DNA of 64,000 nt from Alnus glutinosa (Eukaryota > Streptophyta > Magnoliopsida > Fagales > Betulaceae), in NCBI RefSeq assembly GCF_958979055.1, contig NC_084886.1:52993102-53057101 (forward strand), in the 5' to 3' direction. Under the pieces are notes generated by a model, which ran no database searches, was not told where the DNA came from, and was given only the letters and a program-made list of their open reading frames with translations. The stretch's first letter is position 1. The number at the start of each line of letters is the position of its first letter. The translations under genes and the position numbers were made by a program. Below, piece by piece: positions 14,101 to 24,930 of the stretch.

Positions 14101-15860
14101 GTGTGAGCATGTAGGTAGTTTATGTGTCGTGAGGGTATAAGTTCAATATAGTAGTCTAACGTTATCAATGTTTGCAGGACTGTGTCATTATTGGAGACTT
14201 CTATTGGCTCTCCAATATTGAGTTCAAGTAACTAGAACAAGGGAGAAATGTTGGAGTTATGAGTCCTATGCAACTAAGGTGAGTATTCTACTAATTGAGA
14301 AAAGTTACTTTTTATGTATTTTATAGAAATGCAAATAATATATTTTTCATATCGAACCAACAATATGTTAATTATATCTTTTGGATGTTTTGAGTAGTTT
14401 TAATTATGTTGAAATATGACAATAATGTTTATGTGATTTAAGATGAGTTGAGATATGAGTATGAAATATGTTTGGTGTCTTGAGATATGATTTGAAGTGT
14501 TTTATTACCTACTGCGGTTGAAATTTTAAGCTATGTTGTTATGCCTGTTGCGGTTGGAGATTTAAGTTATGCAAATTGTGTTTGAGAAAAATGACATGTT
14601 GAATTGTTTATGTTTTACGAAGAAAGCATGTGTTAAAGGTATGACCATGAAATTAAATGTATAGTATTTGAGCATGAGCATTGAGCATGAAACGAACAAG
14701 ACCGGGGTTCAATTCCCTTTGGCAAACGAACAAGACCGTGGTTCAAATCCCTTTGGCAAACAAATAAGACTGGGGTTCAATTCCCTTTGGCAAACAAACA
14801 AGACCGGGGTTGACCATAGTTCAATTCCCTTGGCAAACGCAAAACGACAAATAGAACAAGAAACATAAACAAGCATGCATAGCATTTGTTTTATGATAAT
14901 TGAATCGTTTTCACGTTATGATATATAGTAGTTTTATGCTAGACGTATTAGTATGCATAAGAGTTTCAATGGGAAAGAACTTATGTATATTTCTATCGGA
15001 TGGTTACATGATTTAAATGCCATTGTTTTCGAAGTCTCACTGAATCAAAAGTAATATAGTAGGTGAGGATGTATATAGCTATTTCCAACAATGGAACTTC
15101 TACGTATAAGCTCAGCTGCGTAGTATGCTTTAAATGTTTTCTATTTGTCGGTGTTTGCTATATCAGCCATGGGGGTTTTTCAAATAAAAGTTTATAAAAT
15201 TGGTAGCTGTAATAGTGTACGCATGACTATAAAAGAAAAGTTGGTTCTTTACGAAAACTCAGTGAATAGTATACTTCTGAGGTCTTAGTGTATTTATTTA
15301 TAATAAGACGGTGGGCTCATAATTTCACCTATATGGATGTGGCAAACCCCCACAACCGTATAGATGATGTTTCTTTGGCTGCAGGTACTTCGGTCTTAGT
15401 TGATGATGTAGTAGAAGTGTACTTGGGATATTATGACCGAAGCTCACCGCTACGGTCGTGATTGTGGACCATGGGCGTCCTCTGTTTCATGGGTTTGTTT
15501 ATGGCTTGTGACGCCTGTGTCACTTGTTATTGTATAAGCCGTTTATGTTATGTATTTAATTTGAGAAAAGACTTAAATAGATAGATGTAATAATAGCTCT
15601 TGATTATGATTAATTTATGATAGATGTTTAAGATATGATTTTCGCTATTAGGTTTATGTTTTTCGCTGCATAGTAGATATATGTTATACTATGATTTACC
15701 AAGTACATATTATGGGTACATATTATGGGGTATGTACCATATGTTGGCTTTGCGACATATCGCCGTGCCACTGTGAAAATCTGTTTATATTTTAAGAGAT
15801 TAATGTATATGCAAATGTTTTGTATAAAAAGAAAAAAGAAAAAAAGTGTCGTCACAGAAG
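11170..15860 (+). mobile_element. Long non-coding segment, probably a Ty3/gypsy chromovirus-type LTR or remnant
   Basis: About 4.7 kb holds no open reading frame with recognisable domains. On the plus strand it has a pyrimidine-rich leader-like stretch (11935-12120), an AT-rich middle, a 34-bp tandem repeat block, and a right end GTGTCGTCACA at about 15847-15857 resembling the 3' end of long chromovirus (Tekay-type) LTRs. I could not find the matching left end or target-site duplication, so type and limits are inference. Short reading frames at 11862-12347 are low-complexity. Confidence 0.35.
14692..14837 (+). repeat. Four tandem 34-bp repeats containing tRNA B-box-like sequence
   Basis: Units begin at 14692, 14726, 14760 and 14794. 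Each has the form ACGAACAAGACCGGGG, TTCAATTCCC, TTTGGCAA with few changes; the last carries a short insertion. The GGTTCAAATCC or GGTTCAATTCC core fits the tRNA B-box consensus, but there is no A box or cloverleaf. Confidence 0.85.
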
Positions 15861-15902
15861 GAGTGTCCTTGCGCCTTATTACGGGTCAACTGGCACATGC
15901 TC

Positions 15903-16414
15903 ATAGGGGTGGGAAAAAACTCGTGGATCCGCCCCGCCTAGAAAATTCATGTTTTTAGTTGTTTTTTGTGGGTATGGGTCCAAAAACGGTAGACCTGTGC
16001 GGGGCGGGGCAGATTGTGGGTTGGGGTTTTTTAAAATCCTGAGGACCCGCCCTGCATGAAGAAAATCATAAAACAAAAAACCCCTTACTTGCATAAGTTC
16101 TTAACCTTAGCGCCGCCCCTCTTCATTTTTTTCATTCTTTTCATTCTAGTTCCTACCCTTTAGCCCTAGCACCACAGCCCGCACCCAGTCCCCGTCCTCC
16201 GTTCTGGAACGTCGAGAGCAGATCTCTCTTCATCTTCCTCTTCTTTGCCCAAACTTGCCCTGCCCCGTTGAACCCGCACCCCTGCCCCACATGAACCCGC
16301 TCTAGTGTGAATTTCCTTTCTTTTATGCGGATTGCGGGTGAGAAATTCTCAACTTGCAAGGGTGCGGGGCAGGGGAAAAAAAGGGCGGAAATCCGCCTCC
16401 CTATGCCCACCCCT
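15903..16414. mobile_element. hAT-type MITE with GC-rich inverted ends and 8-bp duplication
   Basis: The left end reads ATAGGGGTGGG and the right end CCCACCCCT, with further inverted similarity inside (GGATCCGCCCC against GGGCGGAAATCC). ACATGCTC occurs on both sides (15895-15902 and 16415-16422), giving the 8-bp duplication typical of hAT elements. The interior has short reading frames but no recognised domain. It inserted just beyond the putative chromovirus-type LTR end. Confidence 0.8.
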
Positions 16415-16422
16415 ACATGCTC

Positions 16423-19400
16423 CTCAAACGAAGGAGGTGAGAAAAGCATTTAATGCCTCATATGTTCTGTGGACAGTATGAATAAGAGATGTCATAAATG
16501 CGGCAAGCAATCCCTAGGTATTATGTTGATGTAGTAGTTGTTTTCCTCTTTCTCTAGGTAATGGAAGAAATCTTACATTACGCAACTATTCCCTTTGTTG
16601 GGTGCAGCGAGCTATTGGGGAGAGTTGAGAAACCTAATTGGCCAGGGTAAATAACCCCGGCCAAATGGGTTGGATTCGGACCCATCAGTGCCTATTTGTA
16701 ATTTGGCCAGAACCAAATATTGGTATGGCATTTTAGTGGTTTATAAAACATGGGAAACTTGTTGTTATGTAAACAGATGATATCTGTCCATACATATATA
16801 TATATTGGTTTTCATGTTAACCGAAAATGACCCGTTTGAAGATTCAACTTGGTTCTTTCTTCTACATGTAGACTTTGAAATGTACAACATTTTATTGAAA
16901 AAAAGTTGAATCTCTTTTAAATGGTCAACGAGGCTTTCAAGTGGGGAATATCCTAGTGCACCCTTCTTAAGCATCTATATATTAATTTGTATGGTTAGAG
17001 GATAAGTACAAAGATTTATGCTAATTCAGAGCCACGCGTAGAGTATTGACTATTGAGTTAGGTGTAAGCAGAGCAGTTGATTTTGGATTTTTGATGAAGA
17101 ACATACATGTGTGCATTCCCCTGCTACGGCTCTTATAGGCTGCTTATTATGCATTTGAAAAATTAGGTACACGTACGCTAGCTGGTGTTCTAGTCTTTTT
17201 ACACAATGGTCGGATGGTCCGACCCGACCATGAAAGCAATCTTTTTCTTTTCTTAATATATATATATATATATTTGATATTTCTAATTATTTGACACAAC
17301 TCAAGTTATTTATATATATAATATATATTTTCTAATGGAAAATTGATCTCACAAAGCCAATATATATATAGTTATAGTAATTTAAGACTTTTTTATTTTA
17401 TTTTATTTTATTCAAACGGTTAAAAAGTACCTGAATTCCCTCACCCATAAAACTTTCACGAATCTTGAATTTTGGAGTGAACTGAACTCCAAACCTAAAA
17501 AAGTTATTCGTTTTTTTAACACTTCTTTAAGCAACCATTATTCAGATTATGACATTTTTAATCGCTTTGTCAAAATAATCAGGTAATGCCACCAAGCAAA
17601 TATAAAGGGTATTTTAGTAACTACCCCAGCACTTAAAGTCATCTTTACTTGCTGTCATCCTAGGATTTAGGTACATGCTAAAGAAACTGTACTATTCTCC
17701 CAATATATAATACAAGTCACATGCTTAATTTATCCTTAAATAAATTTTATTAAAAATAATAATAAAAAAAATAAATTAAACATGCCACATCAGTTGAGCA
17801 TTGTAAAAAAATACAAAATAACACTATTTTTATAAACCTTATGTTGGGGAAATATCACTCTTTGACTTTGGGAATAGCGCTTCTTGTTGAGTGGGCCCAA
17901 TCAGGATATCACCGTGATTACGTGGATGAGTCCAAGTAGTGTAAATGACAAATCTATTAGAATGGATACAGTCCCGATCATTGAAAAAACGCTTGAACCC
18001 TGGTATGGGGAGAGTTATGGGATATGTGAGAACCCGGACCATGGACTCTTGGAGTTAGAGGAATGGGGATTGTAAACATTTATTAACCTTTGTACTTAGT
18101 TGGTCAAATCAAGTTAAATGATTGACAAATTGCAGACGCTAAAATGTCTTCCATAGTCCATACCGGGAACACTTTAGAATGTTCAATTGTCGTCCATAAG
18201 ACTACTCACACGTGGCAACAATTAATGCGGATGACTTCTAAGGTTAAAATGGTAAGCATGAGAAGAACACGCCCATATACATAGAATGTTTTTTAAAAAA
18301 GAAAAGGGTATTGGAACTGATTTTTCAACAACTTCATTCACTCTCTCATAAAAGTCCTTATTGACTTAACTATGGGAAGTGGTGTCGCCGGCAAACTCCC
18401 GACAAGCCTTTACTTTTTTTACAGGTATTTACATTCCTTCAGTCAAAAAGACCCAATCAAAGTCTAACACATCATCGTTTGGAAACTGTCCCTAACACCT
18501 TACTAAGGAGCTCTTATCACTGTGCCTCCAAGAGCATCTTGAGACAATACGTGTGAATTTTCACATTGCACGCATGTTTAGGTCCCCTCCTAATTGGGGT
18601 ATAGCGGATAAGGTGTTATTATGCTTATGCCCAAGTAAAAAGTTTCAGATTATCTCTCTTTCCATCCATTTTTGAGTAGAAAAATTAAAATTAAAATTAA
18701 AATTCGATTCTAGTTCAAAGGATAAGGAAAAAGATTAGAATAGTTTGTTACTTGGCAAATGAAAATCTAAAAAGAATTTCTAATAAATAAATAAAAATAT
18801 TGCCTGCATCAAGTATACAAATGGTTGGTGATTCTTCATAATTATTTTTGTCCTTGTTGGAGACACTTCCCATAGTTCCATGCCTCCTAAATCTGCCATG
18901 GAACGGGCATAATATTTTATGTAAAAAATTGGCATCAAGCATTCAAGCATGAGAAATATGGACAACATACATATTATAGCCAAAAAAATGTCAAATCTGA
19001 CATGATTAGTCTTAATTTTTATTTCAATTTTTTTAAAGATTATAATTATTAATCGATTTTTCTATAATTTGTAAATTTGTTCAAAATTTTTAAAAGTTCA
19101 TTTAAGATCACTTTTAATTTGCGATTTAAAAAATAATAATTTTAAAATATACGATTTAAAAAAAATAATTTTTAAAATCAGAGTTAAACATTTGACAAAA
19201 TAACATATTAGCCTTTAATATTATGTATTTTCAAAAAAACATACCCTTGTATTCGATTTGAAAAGGCAGATGCATGTGTTTTTAAATCAAAATTTTTTTA
19301 AAACACAATTTCTAAACGATTCATTTTTTGTGATTTAGTTTAAAATTGAACTTTTTGTCTATGAAATCACAATCTAAAATGCACTCGTAGACGCATGCAA

Positions 19401-22400
19401 TATATATTCTTAATTCTTCATATATTCAAAATTTGAAGGTTTTTTTAGCCCAGTTTGTTTCGAGTTAAAATAATTTTTAGAAATAATTTTTTTTTCTCTA
19501 TTTTAGAGTGTTTGACGCAGTGTAAAATATTGGTCAACTGAAAATATAAGAAAATAATATCCAAATGGTATACGCCTCTTATCTATGTAAACAATTTTCC
19601 GCCTCTCTCTTACACCCCTAAACAAGCAATCGTACAAGGACCCTTATGGGGCTTACTTGCCTGGCAGGTCTTGATTTGCCCAAAAACTTGCTTAGGCAAG
19701 TGGACTCTTTCACAATTGTCTACACAAATTGCAAGCAATTTAGATATGCAATTGATCTCAAATCTCAATCACACCTTCAATGGCCTTTTAGTGTCATATA
19801 TTCTATTCATTTGTAGTTCTCTTTCTCGTAACTTCTAAAATTATATGAAAATATAAGAAATATTTGACAATTTTTCTATGAGCTAAACACCACAAAATGT
19901 TTTTCAATTCATTTTCAAATATGAAAACAAACAGGAAAAGAGAAAAAAAAAAAAAAAGAAAAAAAAAAAAAGAAAGAAGAAGATATTTTACTCCAAAACA
20001 AAAGCTTTGCTCCAAGTTTGTTCACTATAACCACGTCATATCAGGAGCCCTCTTTGCTTGCGGCTTACTAGGACCGGAAATGTCTAATAAAGTGCTTCGT
20101 ACAAGTGCGCACTAAGTTAGAAATAATATCATCCTTTTTGCACTAAATATGTAATAAATATAATAATTAGATATAACGTTCATATCAAAGATTTAATTTG
20201 TGTACACTAATTTATAAAATAAATATCATCCTTACTGTTCCAAATATCACCGTTATATGAAAACTTTATAGCGGTCTCGTCATTCAAAGAAAAAAATAAA
20301 ATAAAGGTGAACAAATATTACATTGAATTTTGGTAATTATTGTAATAGATGTGTTTAAGAGTAATTTTACTCTAAGTCGAATTGGAGTAGTAGTCTCAAT
20401 TCCGGTCTAATAAGGACTCTTTAAAGAATCTGGTCAACAACCAAATTTTCAATTGAATGGTGATAGAATTTTCAGACCAAATTAAATTCTAAGCACTTTT
20501 AACTTAAATCAAATTTGATTTCACCTCTCGAAAACTCATACGGTAAAAAAAAAAAAAAAAAGCAGATACGTCATTATTGATGTCACTGCATTGAAAAGAT
20601 CACCTATAAGCGTACAAGAGCATTATAAATAATTCGGTTTATTGGTGGTTTTGAAAAGAAATATCTTGAAGCAAAGGTTTTTATTTTTTATTTTTTATTT
20701 TTTTTAAGCGAAATGAAGGGTTTTGACTTTACTAATACAAGTACCGTTTCTTCCATCTTACTTTTGGGTGACACATAAATATGTGATAATCTATTCAGCC
20801 CATCAAATCCAACAGTCTCTGCTGGACATTATTGTTGTTCTGTATCAAAGTATTTCATTTTTAATTACCTCATTGAATAAAGATTTAATTGCGACAACAA
20901 AGCAAAGGCCAAAGGGGGAGAAGAAGAAAGAAGAGGAGAGGAGATGGAGATAGGCCCAGGCTAATACAGAAAGATTCCATTACCATCTGTCAAAAGGCAT
21001 GATGATAAAAGCCTCAATTACTTGCCATTTTATTATGCATTTAATGTTTCTCCACCACAAAAAGATTTCTCTTTCTCATTACCATCCGCCATCATTGTAG
21101 TAATTTTTAAAGCTCTCAATCACCTCCCATTTAATTGTGCATTTATGTTTCACCCAAAACAATATACTGCCCTAATTTCTCTACACTACAACACTTCCTT
21201 CCTTTCCCAGTACTCAGTAGTGAATAATTGCTACTGTCGACTGTCATTTATTTATTTTTATAAAAAAGAAAAAAAGAAGAAAAGAAAAGAAAGAAAGAAC
21301 TGGAAGCTACACCTAGTGCGGTTAGCAGGTCGCGTATGTCTGTTGATTATGATATTGCTGTGGTTAGGTAGCAGGAAATTTTGAGGTGGTTCGTGAAACT
21401 TTTATCACACTTCTCCTATTTATCTAGTGGTGGCCATCATGAGTTTTGCAACACAATATTGGTTTCGAACATCGACGCTCTGATCTAGAAATAAGGAGAG
21501 CATGTTTCTACCACATCTTTTTCTTTTCTTTTTTGGTCTTAATCTAGGTAATCTGTGAAGAACAAGGAGAACCAATAGACGAGCTTATGTTTTGTTTTTT
21601 TGTCTAAGCAAGGACAAGGTAAAAATTAAGGGGAAAGGAAACAATACATCAGGTAAAAAATACAAAAGCCGGGTGGGGCGTTTCAATAAAGACCATACTA
21701 CAATTAATTATACAGTGCCAAAATAAAAAAACCCCTAAATACTACTATTAATCGGCAACTCATTGAAGGCCAAGAAAGAGGCAATCTAAGATGAGGGTCA
21801 ATAGGGACAATTCAGAGGCGGATCTATCTAAAACAGCACATGCTGCAGTAACAAACAAACTTGAAAATCATATTATTTTTCACACCAATTAACTAACATA
21901 ACATATTTTAAGTGCCTTCTTCAAAAATAAAAAGCCATTCAAAATATAGTACTACTTGATAAGAAATAGATATGAAAGAGTAGAATTAATTTTTTTCTTT
22001 ATTATCCTCATCCCTCCCCCCACGATTTTAGGTGCACGAAGGTCGTCATAGAGCACTTGACTCTCTATAGTATTAACTGCAAAACTTGTCTTAATCATAT
22101 ATCTATATATAAAATGCATTTTATAGTATTTGGCAAAAACACAATTAGGGGTTTTATCAAAGGCCAAAAAAACATGTTTGTTCCTATATATATACCCAAA
22201 TTGAAACAGGGGATGTTTTTCAGTTTCCTCCATCCCCATGTTACATCCACTTCTTTCCACACGGGCAAAAAGCTAAATTCCTCGGGCGTTGACAAATTTG
22301 AAGGAAGCATCTTTACTTTCGTTTAACAGCGTAAACATTTGAAACAAGAAAGCATTCGGCGACAAATCAAATTTGACATTGCATGTGGACGGTCCGATAT

Positions 22401-22953
22401 TAACACGTGCACGTGAAGTCCTACCCATCCCCAATCAAATAATTTGTAACAAAGAAAGTGAACATAAACCAAAATAAAAAATAAAAATTAAGAAGCCAAT
22501 GAGACATCTACGCGCGGCAAATTAGCAAGCAATCCATCGAGGAATAACGAAAACTCCCCAAAAAGTAAATGAAAACTCCCCATCTTAAAACCAAAAAATA
22601 ATCCCATCCATACATAGAGTGGAGCCCTCCATCCATTTGTTATTTGATGGCAATCCATATACACCACAAAAGTCAGCCATATACACACCAAACACCTACT
22701 ACTTTCACTGGCGCGCACAACCAAATGATAAATAAAGAAATGCAGCGCACTAGAATTTTCTGGGAATCCAAACACTCTTAAATTTATTATTGTTTCCGTT
22801 TTGGTGGGCTTTTCTTTTTTCCTTTTCCTTTTATCCTTTCGTCTCCATTTTTTTTTTCTCAGGAAAACGTTAACAACATACCAATGGAGTAACAATTATA
22901 GCAATAATAACATTAGAAAGAGAAAGCCGAAGAAAGAGAAAAAAAAGGTGAAG
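16423..22953. other. Long AT-rich intergenic region
   Basis: No gene supported by conserved motifs was found. It includes a degraded Tourist-like copy (about 19115-19392), low-complexity TA and A/T runs, and unassigned stretches such as 17820-18080 with moderate complexity but no recognisable protein. The last part is the 3' flank of the GRAS gene. Confidence 0.5.
19115..19392. mobile_element. Degraded Tourist-like MITE (GCGATTT family)
   Basis: The interior matches the family at 8796-9088 and 37699-38016: GCGATTTAAAA blocks, a TTTGACAAAATA block, then TAGCCTTTA and a terminal AAATCACAAT arm. The ends are diverged and no duplication could be fixed. Confidence 0.5.
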
Positions 22954-24930
22954 TTAACGCCAAGCAGATGCGACGGTGAGGGCCCGGCCCATCCATCCAA
23001 AGCAAACCCCTCCGTTTTCTTCGCTAACTGTGAAACCCGGGCTGACTCGGCTCCCAACCCCATTGAGTTGCGCCCTCATCGTCTCGGCCACGTTTCGGCC
23101 CAGCGGCCTCAACTGGAACCCTGCCATGCCCATTCGGGCCCGCCACTTCCCGAACATCTCGCACCTTTCCACGCGGTCCCTCCCCTCGCACGCCACCGAG
23201 TTCCCCAACCTCCGACTCAGTCCCTCTTCCACCTTCACTCGGTTCGCGTCGTCTCTCTTCCACATCGCCTCCATCGACTCAAACATCGCACCATAGTACG
23301 CGCACGTCTCGCCCACCCGCGCCAAGAACGGCGCCGTGTTGGCGTTCATCTCTTGCTCCACCAGCGTCACCACGCGCGGCTCCATCGCCTTGACTCGCCG
23401 GAGCAGTTCGTCCCGAGGATTCTCCGTGGACACACTCTCGTCCGGCATTCTGCACAGCTTGAAAGCGAAATTCACCGCCAGTGGCTCGTCTGGCTCACAG
23501 CCCAGGGACTCGCGGGTCAACTCACCGAGTTTCTGACTCTCCGCCATCTGGAACGATAACGAAACCCCGACTTTCTCCGCTTCCTGAATCAGCATCTTGC
23601 CCACAAACTCCAGCCTCTCTCTCGCCCCATCACTATCTGAAACGGCCGTTATCTTCACGGCGAACGGCTTACCCTTCTGACGCCCCGAGAGCGCGCGCAA
23701 GAGATTCACATACAGATAACCTTGCCCGACGTCGAAGTCGATCACGTGAATTCTGTTGCTGCTCTCGGACTCTTCCTCTAATGCCGCTTCGAGAATTGCG
23801 AGGTAGGCGGCCATGAACCCTAGCTTGAAGCAGGGCGACATCTCGTATAGGAGCTGGGTCGCCTCAGCGTGTTCCTTGCTGAAAAGCTCGGCGATGGGGG
23901 GTGGGTTCTCGGACGGGTTCATGCGCGATTTCAGCGTGGCGACCATGTAGCTCATCAGCCTCTCCTCAGAATTCCCTTTGGAGTTGGAAGAGACCTGGGC
24001 CAGGCGCGTGAGGATCTCCCCCGCGGAGTCGTTTCTGCCCTCCAGAATGTTGGTCGCAGCCTCCATTAGCGACTGCTTTAAGCAGGCGGACCCAGGCGAA
24101 GGCACCGAGGAGTTGGACGAGGTCGACGACGACGTCGAGGAAGTGGGGGAGGGCGAAGTTGGTTTCGGGGTCGAACTTATCAGGTTCTGGATGGTCTCGG
24201 ACCACTCACTATTAGTGCTGGTGATCACTGAAGCGGCGTCGCCTTCGTCGCCGTTGTCGTCGTCGTCGTCCAATAACTGTTTCTCCAACTCCTGGAGTCG
24301 ATGATTCATCATCTTCTGCTCCGATAAATCCTGGGCGGACGACAAAAGTCTGTCTTGAGGAACCGAGCTGTTTACGGGCGTCGTCGTCATCGTAGTCGTA
24401 TTCATGTAGGGAACGCCCGGTAATGTTGGAATAGTCGCAGTATTGTGTTGCGGGACAATTCTAGAATTTCCGATGGCGTCAATAGGTTGAGGTCGAAACT
24501 GTTGTTGTAGGAGGTGGAGGCCGAGGCGTTGTTGTTGTTGCGGCAACGATAGCAACAAAGAAGAAGCTTCTGGAGAAGAAGTAAGACAGGTGGGAGTGCT
24601 GGTGGAAAAATCAATGGGGGATAAAGTGGATATGGGGGAGGAGTGCTGGTAAGTCCTCCGAGGCTTGACGGAGCGGAGAAAAAGACTATTGAGCCCCGCC
24701 GGATTCTGGAACTGCGGGGTTCGGGAGTCGGCCAGGGTTCGCTTCCCGATTAGGCTGGAGGCCGCGGCTTGCTGGCGAGCGATCTGGATAGACTGGATGG
24801 ACGGGTCCATATGGAGACCCGGAAGCTGGGTTCGGTAGGTCGGCGGTGGATGCTGAGGCTGGTTCGTCATGGTGGTGGATCGGCCGCTGAAAAAGTCGGG
24901 GGCCCCGCCGGCGGAAAACCCCGATGCCAT
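22954..24930 (-). CDS. SCL8: GRAS-family transcriptional regulator, SCARECROW-like 8 type
   Basis: Single-exon gene of 658 residues. The N-terminal ~285 residues are low-complexity (Gln, Ser/Thr and an acidic DDDDD run at 221-225), as is usual for the variable half of GRAS proteins. The GRAS domain fills residues ~285-658: LHR I around LKQSLMEAATNILEGRN (284-300), the VHIID motif as IHVIDFDVGQG (394-404), LHR II, a PFYRE-like region (470-530) and the SAW motif ending FGWMGRALTVASAWR. The reading frame extends upstream to 25227, but the ATG at 24930 (MASGFSAGG) is preferred because the stretch before it is GA-repeat 5' UTR. GRAS proteins act in the nucleus as co-regulators. The SCL8 assignment rests on the overall pattern and on its nearness to the synthetase gene, as in Arabidopsis. 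Confidence 0.93.
   Translation of the reverse strand: MASGFSAGGAPDFFSGRSTTMTNQPQHPPPTYRTQLPGLHMDPSIQSIQIARQQAAASSLIGKRTLADSRTPQFQNPAGLNSLFLRSVKPRRTYQHSSPISTLSPIDFSTSTPTCLTSSPEASSLLLSLPQQQQRLGLHLLQQQFRPQPIDAIGNSRIVPQHNTATIPTLPGVPYMNTTTMTTTPVNSSVPQDRLLSSAQDLSEQKMMNHRLQELEKQLLDDDDDNGDEGDAASVITSTNSEWSETIQNLISSTPKPTSPSPTSSTSSSTSSNSSVPSPGSACLKQSLMEAATNILEGRNDSAGEILTRLAQVSSNSKGNSEERLMSYMVATLKSRMNPSENPPPIAELFSKEHAEATQLLYEMSPCFKLGFMAAYLAILEAALEEESESSNRIHVIDFDVGQGYLYVNLLRALSGRQKGKPFAVKITAVSDSDGARERLEFVGKMLIQEAEKVGVSLSFQMAESQKLGELTRESLGCEPDEPLAVNFAFKLCRMPDESVSTENPRDELLRRVKAMEPRVVTLVEQEMNANTAPFLARVGETCAYYGAMFESMEAMWKRDDANRVKVEEGLSRRLGNSVACEGRDRVERCEMFGKWRARMGMAGFQLRPLGRNVAETMRAQLNGVGSRVSPGFTVSEENGGVCFGWMGRALTVASAWR

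Noticed and set aside
14692-14837. Cluster of tRNA genes
   Set aside because: Only B-box-like cores are present; no A box, acceptor stem or anticodon arm.
22801-23559. 252-residue plus-strand frame opposite the GRAS gene
   Set aside because: Antisense shadow of the GRAS coding region.
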